From positions 2,941,622-3,005,621 of the forward strand of contig NC_052489.1 of assembly GCF_009730915.1 (NCBI RefSeq): DNA of 64,000 nucleotides. The letters are read 5' to 3'. The stretch comes from Dioscorea cayenensis subsp. rotundata (taxonomy: Eukaryota > Streptophyta > Magnoliopsida > Dioscoreales > Dioscoreaceae). A program made the translations under genes and the position numbers. Below are positions 11,864 to 22,510 of this stretch, piece after piece; position 1 is the first letter of the stretch; each line of letters starts with the position of its first letter. The notes below the pieces were generated by a model that was not told where the DNA came from, ran no database searches, and was given only the letters and a program-made list of their open reading frames with translations.

Positions 11864-12738
11864 GGAACTCATTAAGCTCTTTTTTTTTTACTATTTTATT
11901 ATTTTTTTTATATAATTTCTATTACAAACACCGATATATATAATAATATTGTTCTCTCCCTCTAAAAAAATATAAATTGTAAAATTTTCATTATTACCCG
12001 AGTTCAAAATGCTATAGATACACTAGTGCCAAGGATATTTGGCCGTGAATAAAGATTTACAGTCCAATAGCCACATCAATCAGATGACTGATTGACACTT
12101 GAGAGGTCTGCTTAGCATGATAAATGAGTGTTTTAGAAAATTAATTCTATTTTTAATACTCATAAAACATGTGGCTTAAAAATTAAATAAACATAAAACA
12201 ATTAAATACTATATTTATTGGATAAATTTTAATTAAAAATATTTAAATAAATTCAATAATTGTTTGATCCCTAACAAATCGTAGAAAAAAGCCAAATAAA
12301 ATATTTTTAAAAAAATAATAATAACTTCAACCCCATTAGGTCCCGGGCATGCTAGAATGCACCCTTTGCAAGGGTTTCATCTCTGTACTTTTGTCTAAAT
12401 TAACATTGCAACCGGTTCAAACACAATTACAAACTCTGTGCGTTTACAAATTTCTAAACTTTCAATGGTACATAAAATAAAACCATTCAGTAATTCATAC
12501 CAAAAGAAAACGGTCAGCAATCCATCAACAATTAAATTGACAAAAACAATTTAAGAAAGGGGGAAAAAAGTGGGAAACAATATTTTAGTATCATCAGATC
12601 ATTGATTTTGCTGAGAGGTTGCAGCAGAAGTAATTGCAACCCAGATTCCAAACTTACAGGGTAAACAAGACTGGAGTTTTGTTCCTAGGGTGGTACTAGT
12701 ATACAATGCAACAAAGAACAAAATGTTACCAGAGAACT
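11864..12738. other. AT-rich spacer and APRL 3' untranslated region
   Basis: No gene seen. The part next to 12738 must hold the 3' untranslated region of the minus-strand APRL gene; a precise polyadenylation site cannot be called. Confidence 0.5.
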
Positions 12739-15700
12739 TCATCTCCTTTCGCAAGCACACTGTGACCTTCCAGTACTCGACTCACCAATTGATGATACAG
12801 AAGCTAAAGACTTGGAAGCCCATATCTTTGCGTGCATTGCTCCTTCGTGAAAATCGCTTCTTTTGCATGGATTCAGCCTGTTCAGACTCTGCTTTGCTTG
12901 CGATAGACATGCATGGAAATATTCCCATGTGTTCATCAAACTCACAAGGCGGATTTGCCTCCTCCGGGCATGTAGCACACATGAATGGAGTTTTGGAAGA
13001 AGAAAATAGAGTGTCCTCAACAAAACAAAGGAGATTGCCAGAGCCAAGTAAGTGTCTTGTTGAAGCAATTTCTCAGGTGATCTCGCCCATGAGAATGGGC
13101 AATTTTCTTGATCGGCCTCTGCTTTAAGTTGATTAAGGTTTGCTGAGTCATCAACCTTTCCAATGGAGATTTGAAGAGGTGCAGCTTTGATGCCTACAAC
13201 AAATTTCCATGCATAAGAGAACTTCTATGTGTTGCTATGATTAAGGTAAGACTGTAAACAAGGCTAATGTACTGGGTGCAAAAGCATTCTAACATGAAAA
13301 TGTAAAGTGATATCTTGTATGAAGGTATCCTCTAATGAAATTTTTTATGTTGATGACACAAAGATGCTCTATTCAAAATGTACACAAATCATCCAAAAAA
13401 TGTCTTCTTATTTTGTCTTGAAATGAGTGTTTTGCAACTCCTAGACAGACACAAAGGAAATTGTTGAGGCTAGTTCTGAACTTTCCAATCAGGATGAACA
13501 TCGCATTTCCCACGCACATGCAAAGTTTAAGTGATCTCATACTCAGATCTTGTTTAAATTCCCAACAATAACTATGCTTCTGATCAGTGCTAGCACTTCA
13601 ATTGCTGCTAGTGGTATTAACAACCCCAATGACCAAAGAATGGCATAGACATCAAATATTAGACTTACGAATCATAAAAGAAGAAATGAATTTGGTTATA
13701 CCAATGATAGAAAAGCATGGCATAGTCATTTCATGAGCAAACAGATATGACCATGAGGTTCTAAAGACTAACTGAATTTCAACATGTATATCTGTGTTAC
13801 TGACCTGTGACATCAGTATAGAATGTAGCAAGAGATTTCATAGTCCGTGGTCCATGGTACCGCACCCAAATTGAAGAATTCAGAAGGAAAAGGGTGGGGA
13901 AACCATGAACCCCATACTTTGACAGTACACTGCAATTTTCAATGGTAAAATTCTGGTTAAATACATAAATGATGCAAAATAACCAATAATTAACTGCAAC
14001 AACATACCTGGGCCGGATAACAGATTCGTCAAAAGCAAAATGATGAATTGCAGGAAACATAGAAGACATATCATCAAAGCTTGGTCTCAAAAGTTTCGAG
14101 AAAGTACACCATGATGCATGGAACAGCAGAGCTACATGTCCTTTCCTGCTTTTGTGCACTAGATTCAAGGCCATCTGCAATGCAACCTCATCTCCCTGTA
14201 AAAGTCAAAAAAAATCTACAACATAAGAATCTTAAAACAAAGGGAACAGGTTGCTATTCATCAAAACCAATTATATCATTGCCCGTGCGTAAAAAAACCA
14301 AAAAACAAGAGAAACAACAAAAGCAAGAATTGATGAGTTAAAATATCAACTTGATTTTAGAAACATGTCAAAGACTCAAAAACTGTTCCACCCTATCTGC
14401 CTGATTAGTTGAACTTAAATAACCAACTAAGGTAAAAACAAGTGATTGCACCTAAGCAGTGCAAAATTGCTTAGTTTTCACCTAATCAAAAACCAAAAAA
14501 ACAAGCGTTTTTCGTAATGTGCCAAATCAAACATAAGCTCATTAACAATACAATCATGGATGTCATAACATAGACGATAATTCATTGAAAATGCAGACTC
14601 TCCCTCCAAAAAATGGTAATGAGGACCTTGAAGTATGGAACAAATAATTTATTTCTATTAGTTTCAAATATTAAGTAACAAATGCAGAAGCGTAAGATCT
14701 TGGATCAATTCATCATTTCACGAACTCTCACAACTAGCATTACTCAGGCCCCATATGCCAACAAGAGCTAAGCGCAATGTTGCTCTCGCATTGGTGATTC
14801 AAAAAAGGAGTAAAAAGAGATTTCAAGGAATAAGCTGTCTTAGCTTAAGCTATCAAAGACATATCCTCAGATATCAATCTCCTACAGCCTGAGCCTGAAC
14901 TCAGAAGCACAGAAAACCTCATACATTCTCATTCGAATTTTCCAAAATGGTGCTGCTTTAGGCCACAATTAATTTTGTATTTCACTAATCATATAAACAA
15001 TGATAATTAGGGATGCCCGATCATGAGTCAAACTTCCATGAGGATGTCAATGTAACTATACATGGACCATAAAATTTGCTTGAGCCCCCTCATAGGGTTA
15101 TTCATGAGAGATTTGTTGGGTTTTACGTCCCTCCCATGCATAGTAAAACAAAAGTTTCCAAAAAAAGCCTCAAAAGGTCCATGACACTTTCAAGAACTCA
15201 CTATACATAATCCATACATCCAAAAATAGTTACTTCAAAAGAAAACAGAATGTCCATTTAGATCATGCAAAAGTATCGATATATTAGTCCATGTGTTTTT
15301 CCACACAAGTAGAAAATTAATCAAAAAGATATCAACAAGAAATACAAAATAAATTGCCAAAGAAAATGGTTTTACTACAATCATGATAAGAAGTCACCTG
15401 ATGTGAGGTTGCAACAGAACATAACTTGACAATTCCAAACCAAATTAAACAAACTATGCCATAACCATGAGTTCAGTTTGATAAAATCCAGAGGAAAGAA
15501 AAGAAGAAAAAAAATTCATGAATTCACTTTCTTTCCCGTGCTTATCCATCTTATTTTTCTTCATATAATCAAACAAAAGCACAATTTCTTCCTCCCCTAT
15601 AATTTCCCCAATCAAAACCAAACGTAAAGATTAGGTCAAACATAAGCAAAAAATTTCAATTCTTGTTTCCTCAGCGCTCTATTTCCCCTCATTCAAACAA

Positions 15701-16033
15701 ATATCTAAAGATTAACACAAAAATCAAATAAATGTCAAGTCTTTCTCACTTCCATTCCATATTTCAAATAAAATCACCCAATCACGCATAAATTCTAAAA
15801 ATAAAACTTCATCAGCAAACATAGATACAAATCCAAAGCTTGGAACTCACCTCCACAACGCCAACAAATCCCCCGCCAGTCAGCGGCGACTCCGAAACCG
15901 CACAAAAATCCCAACGCCCCAAAATCGAATCCACAACGGAGACGCTAGGGCAAAGCCCCACCTCCTCCGCCCACGCCGGCCCCAAGAACGCCAGGGAAAG
16001 CATAAGGCCCAAACCCCAAGCCCTAGAAGCCAT
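12739..16033 (-). CDS. 5'-adenylylsulfate reductase-like (APRL) thioredoxin-fold membrane protein
   Basis: Four exons on the minus strand: 16033-15851, 14195-14008, 13929-13805 and 13193-12739, all with GT-AG introns, giving about 316 residues, the usual APRL size. The N-terminus (MASRAWGLGLMLSLAFLGPA) is a signal peptide. The thioredoxin-like domain spans roughly residues 65-165, with HASWCTFSK holding a single active-site Cys and a cis-Pro loop (GVHGFPTLFLL). The APRL-specific ENCPFSWARSPEKLLQQD stretch follows, then a membrane segment (YLALAISFVLLRTLYFLLP) and a basic tail. APRL proteins resemble the C-terminal thioredoxin domain of APS reductase but lack the reductase domain, so they are not expected to reduce APS; their role is unclear, probably redox or folding work in the secretory pathway. 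The gene is head-to-head with the PORR gene. Intron 1 (1.65 kb) holds nothing recognisable. Confidence 0.92.
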
Positions 16034-16878
16034 GATCGAGTGAAATCGAGCTCGATTTAGGACTCGAAACCCTAGATCAGTGCCTCCGGCGAGTAAAATT
16101 TCGATTTGCCCCCTCCAACCCCTTCTTTTTCCAGACCTTTTTGCGTTTAAGCCCCTCGATTTCTCTGAATACCAACGAAGGGGTCGGAGCGGGAGGGAAA
16201 GAAGAGAACAATGCTGGCGGAGATCGGAGAAAGAGGAAGAGAGGTATTGCTGAGGAGGAATCTCAGCCGTCCGATTCGAACCCAGCTGTCACTTTCCACG
16301 ATGATGGATAGGGGACCGGGAACCTAAGTGGGCCCTCCTGCCGCCCTCACATTCACATAATAATTTTAAGGGTTAATTTGGATAAATTCTAATATGTCTA
16401 TTATTAATGGATTAATTAATTAAATTTATATATAATTATTTTCTCTTATTTCTCATATTCGTAAATATACCACCAATTTTTATTACTATAATAATATTTT
16501 TTTTTTAGTTTATTTATCCGAAAGCTCTGCATAAAATTATGAAAAGAATAGTTTTATCTTGGAAATTTTTATGTGATAATTCTAATTTTATTTAAATCAA
16601 TATATTCGTTACTGCGATTAAATCAAACAAAGTGATTCTACCGAATAAATTTTTTTTTTGTTTTTATTCTAAAATTTATAATAAAATTTACTGAAAATGA
16701 ACGAAAAAAGACTCTCAAATTCGGTTATCCCAAAAAAAACTCTATAAATTTCAATATTCACACCAAATCTTTTTTTTTTTTAATGAGTTTCTTTTTCATT
16801 TTTTTTTTTTAGCAAACGGAGTGAAATTTGAAGTGTTTTTGTTAAAAATGCTCTTCACTCATTATTTCGCCGTCAGAC
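16034..16878 (-). promoter_or_regulatory. APRL 5' leader and proximal promoter region
   Basis: 16034-16330 is GC-richer than its surroundings and directly precedes the APRL start codon on the minus strand, so it should carry the 5' leader and proximal promoter. 16370-16878 is very AT-rich with no gene. Individual elements cannot be called with confidence. Confidence 0.45.
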
Positions 16879-16886
16879 ATTGAAAA

Positions 16887-19311
16887 TAGAGATGGGCACG
16901 GATTGGTTCACCGGCCCCCGACCCAGACCCGGCCCGGCTGAGTGTAGAACCCCCCGGCCCAGGTTGCCCGTTGGACCCGGCAGATCCCGGTCACAAGAAG
17001 CCGGGCCCGGAACCGGCCCAGCTTCCACATTGACCCGGCGGGTTGGGCCCAGCGGATCGGCCGGTTGGCCCATCTCAAAAAAAAATTTAAAAAAAAATTA
17101 AAAAAATTACAAAAAATTCAAAAAAGTAGAAAAAAAAATCAGAAAATTTGTGAAAAATCAGGAAAAAATATTCAGAAAACTTACTAGAAAAAGATAAATC
17201 AATTAAGACCCCAAAAATTACGACCACAAGTTTCCAAATAATAAGAGATGTGTATTACACTAAATTTCACTAAAATTTTAAATTACACTAAATTTGAAAA
17301 TAAATGGCTTCCACTTAATTCGTATACATGCCGAATCAAGTTGCCTACGTATCCTACTGGGTGTGAGAGGAATCAAAGCCCACGTAGTTCTGTTACATAG
17401 TTTAATCGGTCACCCACTTACCTAATCGGTGAAATTAAATATCTAACAATATTACAAATAATTTCATTCAAATCTACAAAAATAATTTCATACAAATATT
17501 TACCAAAAAAAAAAAAAGTCCACAAAACTACACATAATAATTTCATACAAATATCATAAATACAAACAAATAATTTCATACAAATATATTAAAGATGCAT
17601 TCATTCAACTTTACAAAAAAATAATTTCATGCAAATATTAAAAAAAACCAAGTCTACAAAAACTAGAACTAATAATTTCATATACTTTTTAAAAACCCAC
17701 AAATTAAAAATAATTTCATTCAAGTCCAGAAAAAAAAATTTCATGCATTTTTCAAAAAAACCACAACTCTAATCTAATAGTAAAAATAAATATCATAAAT
17801 GCAAAATCATTCAACTCTACAAAAAAATAATTTTATGAAAAATATTAAAGAAAACCAAATCTACAAAAAAACTATAAATATTAATTTCATATACTTTTTA
17901 AAAGCCCACGAGTTAAAAAAATAATTTTCATTCAGTCCATAAAAATCGATTCATGCATTTTTTTCAAAAACCACAACTCTAAACTAATAATAAAAAAATA
18001 AATATCATAAATGCAAAAAAAAAAAATTCATTCAACTCTACAAAAATAATTTCATACAAATATTAAAGAAAACCAAGCCTACAAAAACTAGAAATATTAA
18101 TTTCATGTACTTTTTTTAAAAAGCGCATGAGTTAAAAAAATAATTTCATTCAGTTCATAAAAAAATACATTCATGCATTTTTCAAAAAAACCACAACTCT
18201 AAACTAATAATAAAAATAAATATCATAAATACAAAAACATAAAAATTCATTCAACTCTACAAAAATAATTTCATGCAAACATTAAAGAAAACCAAGTCTA
18301 GAAAAACTAGAAATATTAATTTCATGTACTTTTTTAAAAACCCACAAGTTAAAAATAATTTCATTCAAGTCCATAAAAATACATTCATGCATTTTTCAAA
18401 AAAAAAACCACAACTCAACTACAATTAATAATTTCATGTATTTTTTATATGTCTAGAAGTCTAAAATAATAATTAAAATAAATATCAACAATTTCAACTA
18501 ATACTTTTATTCATGTCTACAATAATAATTTCATCCAAATATTTATAAAAAAAAAGTCAACCAAAACTACAAATAATGATTTCATGCATTTTTTTAAAAA
18601 AAAACCACAAGTCTAAACTAATAATTAAAATAAATATATCAAGAATACAACTAATACTTGTATGATTAAAATAAGACAAACCTAGAAAACTATAACTAAA
18701 CATAAAAATAAATAAATCATCACCAACCTTGTTAATTGGGAACTTCCGAAATGTTAAAAATGAAGAGAAAATCCAAATTTGCACCACTCCAAGTCTCCAA
18801 GATTCCAACTTATAATATTAAGCCTTGATAATGTTGACTTGAAATAATTAAACTCCAAGAATCCAAATAATATCCCTTGAGAGAGTGAGATTAAGAGAGA
18901 ATGAAAGTAGGAGATTAAGAGAGCATGAGAGTAGAGAGTTGGGAAAGAATAATAATTGGTAAAAAAATAAATAATATGGGGATTTTTTTGTTGGGGGTTG
19001 GGAGGGGTATATATAGAAATTTATAAGAATTTTAAAAAAAATGAATTTCTAAAAATTCAAAATTTGAATTTAAAAAAAAATTAAATTAAGCCCAACGCAA
19101 AATTCATAGCTATTGGGCTTCAACGGGCTCCCAACCTGCCCGGTTGCAACCCAGTTCTAATCCGGGCCTGGCCCAGCAGGTTGGCCCGATGGGCCATGGG
19201 TTTATCGTAACCGGCCCGTCTATAGTACGGGCCGGTTACGGGTCAATGAACTGGCCCGCCGAGTCAGTGAACCAGCGGGCCGAATTGTCAGATGGCCAGT
19301 ACCTACCTCTA
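16887..19311. mobile_element. non-autonomous hAT element, 2,425 bp
   Basis: The ends read TAGAGATGGGCACGG and, inverted at the right, TAGAGGTAGGTACTGG. The flanking 8-mers ATTGAAAA (16879-16886) and ATTAAGAA (19312-19319) match at six of eight positions with two transitions, fitting a decayed hAT target duplication. About 200 bp at each end is packed with GGCCCG/CGGGCC words (subterminal repeats), in contrast to the extremely AT-rich interior. No transposase is present. At 18740-19020 the minus strand has a TATA box (CTATATATACCCC) and a leader-like sequence as seen in autonomous hAT genes, so this is probably an internal-deletion derivative that kept its promoter. Confidence 0.8.
17590..18560. 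repeat. AT-rich tandem array of about 210-220 bp units inside the hAT element
   Basis: At least four diverged copies. The landmark CAACT(C/T)TACAAAAA..AAT recurs at about 17607, 17813, 18034 and 18253, with a weaker copy near 18513. Each unit also contains AATTTCATGTACTTTTT, CACAAGTTAAAAA and TTCATGCATTTTTCAAAAAA segments in the same order. Confidence 0.8.
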
Positions 19312-19319
19312 ATTAAGAA

Positions 19320-19706
19320 GGTGATTATAAATTAATTTTTCATTTAAAATTCTGACGCTTTTATGTTTATAATTACCAGTTTCAGTATATAATACAAATA
19401 TTTTAATTAATATGCTCTATTTTTATTTAATATTTTTAATTTCATATATAGCATTTAAAAAAATGAGTAAAAAAATGGAAAAAAAATGATTAAAGTGATA
19501 ACAAAAATTTTAGAATTATTTAAAAAAGAAGTTAATAAAGTAAGGTGTGAGGACTAAAAAATTACTCCATAAACTGAAAAAATAGATCATGTAAAATTCA
19601 AATATCCGATGCCTGATTGGGATATTCTTCCTAAAATTTATTATAAATATATTTATTTTAATTATATATATATAAACTAAATTTTGGGGGGGAGAGAGAG
19701 AGAGAG
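19320..19706 (+). promoter_or_regulatory. PORR gene promoter region with TATA box
   Basis: AT-rich stretch between the hAT element and the PORR start codon. A TATA-box-like TATATATAAAC lies at 19666-19676, about 35 bases before the ATG at 19707, with a GA tract (19692-19706) between. If that TATA is used, the 5' leader is only a few bases long; an upstream start is the alternative. Confidence 0.4.
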
Positions 19707-20852
19707 ATGTCATGGAGGCGAGTGCTGGCCGGAAACAATGGCGTCTTCGGCGCCGACGTCCCCTGCAAGCTCCGGCAGAAGCTGAAGAAGAAGCTCCAAA
19801 GCCCCCGCCTTCACCCCATCCAACCTGACACCTCTCGCCGCAATCCCAACCTTGACGCCATCCTCTCCCGCGACGCCTCCTTCCGCTTCCTCTTCCGCAC
19901 TAAATCCTTCCTCTCTCGCCTCCCCGACCATTCCATCCCCCTCCCTCTCGCCGGAAAGCTCCACCGAGAACTCGGCTTCCCCCGCGGCCGCAAACCGTCC
20001 CGCCTCGCCCTCCAGCATCCCCTCCTCCTCCGCCTCTCCCACGACCCCCCTTCACTGTCCTTCACTTCTCTAATGCAATCCCTCCTCCTCGAAGAGCGAT
20101 CCATCTACCTTTCTTTGGAATCGCGTCGAATACTCACCGTGCAGAAGCTCCTCATGATGTCCCGCCACCGCCGCATCCCTCTCGCCAAGCTCCACCACTG
20201 CCGCGCCATCTTTGGTCTCCCTGATGACTTCCGCGACCGCGTCCGCCACTACCCCAACCTCTTCCGCATTCACATCAACCCCATTGATGACCTCCACGAG
20301 CTGGAGCTCGTGGATTGGGATCCCTCCCTCGCCGTCAGTGCCCTTGAACGCCAGTTCATCGAGGACGAAGAGCGCATCCGCAAGCTCTTCAAGTTCCCAA
20401 TCCCGCGCCGCAGGTATTTGGATTTGGATCCTGACGACGCGAAGCAGATGGATTTCGTGACTACGTTCCCGTTGGTGTCACCGTACTCCGATGGCTGGAA
20501 GCATGATCTGTGGACTGTGGAGGCGGAGAAGTATAGGGTGGGGATTGTGCATGAGTTCTTGAGCTTGACGCTGGAGAAGAGGGCGATGATACATCATGTG
20601 GTGGAGTTCAAGGAGGAGTTCAGCTTGACGAAGCACACGTACCAGATGCTGGTGAAGCAGCCCCGGGCGTTCTATCTCGCTGGGACGGAGATGAATTGGG
20701 CTGCGTTTCTCAAGGATGAGTATAGGGAGGATGGGACTTTGATTGAGAAGGATGCACAGGTGATGTTTGAAGAAAAGCTTAGGAGATATGCTGGTATGAC
20801 ACAGAAGGATTTTAGTGGCAATGTTGGTGATGATCCAAGGGTTGAAGCATGA
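19707..20852 (+). CDS. PORR-domain (WHAT'S THIS FACTOR-like) organellar RNA-binding protein
   Basis: Intronless, 381 residues. Nearly the whole protein is a plant organelle RNA recognition (PORR) domain, with landmark segments RDASFRFLFRTKSFLSRL, QPDTSRRNPNLDAIL, KLLMMSRHRRIPLAKLHHCR, GLPDDFRDRVRHYPNLFRI, FVTTFPLVSPYSDGW and KEEFSLTKHTYQMLVKQP. PORR proteins bind group II introns in chloroplasts or mitochondria and assist splicing. The short N-terminus (MSWRRVLAGNNGVFG) is basic and could be a mitochondrial presequence, but targeting cannot be decided by eye. The start is the first ATG after the GA-rich leader. The C-terminal codons are rich in charged residues (EEKLRRYAGMTQKDFSGN) and have been copied tandemly downstream. 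The gene is much more GC-rich than the flanks. Confidence 0.93.
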   Translation: MSWRRVLAGNNGVFGADVPCKLRQKLKKKLQSPRLHPIQPDTSRRNPNLDAILSRDASFRFLFRTKSFLSRLPDHSIPLPLAGKLHRELGFPRGRKPSRLALQHPLLLRLSHDPPSLSFTSLMQSLLLEERSIYLSLESRRILTVQKLLMMSRHRRIPLAKLHHCRAIFGLPDDFRDRVRHYPNLFRIHINPIDDLHELELVDWDPSLAVSALERQFIEDEERIRKLFKFPIPRRRYLDLDPDDAKQMDFVTTFPLVSPYSDGWKHDLWTVEAEKYRVGIVHEFLSLTLEKRAMIHHVVEFKEEFSLTKHTYQMLVKQPRAFYLAGTEMNWAAFLKDEYREDGTLIEKDAQVMFEEKLRRYAGMTQKDFSGNVGDDPRVEA

Positions 20853-21830
20853 ACCTTTGAATGTCTGGTAAATGGGAAAAGGTTTGATCTTTTGTTGTTT
20901 GTTCTCTGTGGATTTGTTGGAGGATCAGAATGATAGAGAATGAGTTTTGATGGCAATCGAGCGGTTGGAGGATGAATGCATGCTAATAAATAGTAAAAGT
21001 TTGATCTTTAGTTTGCTTGCTTTCTGTGGATTTGTTGGAGGAACAGAGTTGTCAGTGGTGATGGAGAAAGATTTTAATTGCAATCTTGTTGACGGTGGGG
21101 AGATTGAAGGATGAACCGCATGCTTAACAATAAAAGTTTGATCTTTAGTTGCTCTCTGTGTTTTCTCTTTAGGCATTCTGAGTGGTTAGTGGTGATGGAG
21201 AATGAATGCAGGCTAAAGACTGGAAGTATGATTTTGGCAAGCAGAGCGGTCAGTGATGAAAGAACAAAAGTTTATAATGGCAATCTTCAAAAAAATGCTA
21301 AGTAGTTGAAGGATGAATACATGCTAAATAGTGAAAGTTTGACTTCCTGTGGATTTGTTCAGCGAAACAGAGTGATCTGTGGTGATGGAGAAAGTTTTTA
21401 ATGGCAATGTTGTTGATAATGTGGAGACAGATTGAAGGATTAATGCATGTGGAACAGGAAAAGTTTGATCTTTAGTTGCTTTCTGTGGATTTGCTTGGTA
21501 GTCAGAGTGGTCGCCCGGAATATTAAAAGTTTGATCTTTAGTTGCTCTCTGTGGATTTGCTTCATGATCAGAGTGGTCAATGGCGCGATGGAGAATGATT
21601 ATTAATTACAGTGTTTATGATAGTGGGAAAATTTAAGTATGTATGCATGCCAAATAGTGCAAATTGGACCTTTTGTTGCTCCGTGAATTTCTTGATGGAT
21701 GCTCAGCGATGATGAAAGAAAGATTTTACTGGTAATTGACAATTGTTGTTGATAATAGAGAAGTTGAAGAATGGCTGCTTTTCAAACACTAAAAACTTGG
21801 TCGTTAGCTGTTCTTTTAATTTTTTGGTGG
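20808..21830 (+). repeat. tandem array of decayed copies of the PORR gene 3' end
   Basis: About seven diverged units of roughly 130 bp. The first is the real end of the PORR gene (last 14 codons, stop, then 3'UTR with GTTTGATCTTTTGTTG and CTCTGTGGATTTGTTGGAGG). Later unit starts lie near 20942, 21070, 21268, 21388, 21592 and 21716. The unit at 21070 still reads in frame as DFNCNLVDGGEIEG plus stop, against DFSGNVGDDPRVEA plus stop in the gene. The landmark AAAGTTTGATCTTTAG(T)TTGCT recurs at 20998, 21135, 21463 and 21527. Some units are partial. Confidence 0.85.
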
Positions 21831-22510
21831 AGCAGAGTGTATTGTGTTTCTGTTGATAGGGCATATCAGCATTTGACCAAGAAAATCTCAACCTCTTGTC
21901 AATGGTGTTTCCGTTTGATTAACCGATCAAATGGATGGATATATGTTATTGCTTTGTTTGGTTGTATCAAGAAAAAAGATTCAGCAATCAAAATCAACAG
22001 TTACAAAAGCAGCTTCATTTTTCTTCAATCTGGCTTCTTGAGTTTGAGTACTCACTAAGTGAATATATATATATATATATATACATCATCAGCAGAGGTT
22101 TCACCAAATTGAAACATAAGCATTGCTTGTGATCAAATGTTACATAGAAGAACAAAATCAACAAAGAACAGTGCTCATAACTCATTTATAATACATCTTT
22201 CATTTATTCAGCAAACATCTTCACTATGTTTTGCCTCGGTATCGATATACTGAAATTTTTCCAGGATATCTAGGCCTACTATTCTATACTATCCAACCTC
22301 CGTTTTCACGTAATTACTAATTACATGTCCCTATGGAAACCTTGCGGTTCCACAGGCTCGAAAGGTAATCGCCAACGCTCTCATCTTAGCTTCTGGTTTG
22401 GATCTATCTTCTTCTCTTGAGTCTCCCAAGCTTGAAGGGAGTTTTATGACAAAGAACAACCATAAATTAATGAATACTGTGTTGTGTATGAGATCTTGAG
22501 TCCTTCATGC
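21831..22510. other. spacer between PORR array and QUA2, with TA microsatellite
   Basis: No gene seen. A TA microsatellite lies at 22062-22082. The right part must contain the 3' untranslated region of the minus-strand QUA2 gene. Confidence 0.5.

Noticed and set aside
16880..17101. Pro/Gly-rich open frames on both strands
   Set aside because: They are translations of the CGGGCC-rich subterminal repeats of the hAT element.
17340..17400. Possible conserved gene segment (TTGCCTACGTATCC ... CACGTAGTTC)
   Set aside because: It lies inside the hAT element and is best read as part of that repeat; no frame continues.
17200..18700. CRISPR-like regular repeats
   Set aside because: Units are long, contiguous and diverged without unique spacers, and the DNA is plant nuclear. 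It is a tandem satellite-like array.
19710..20460. Several Ser/Glu-rich open frames overlapping the PORR gene
   Set aside because: Shadows of a GC-rich coding exon in other frames; the plus-strand frame matches the PORR family throughout.
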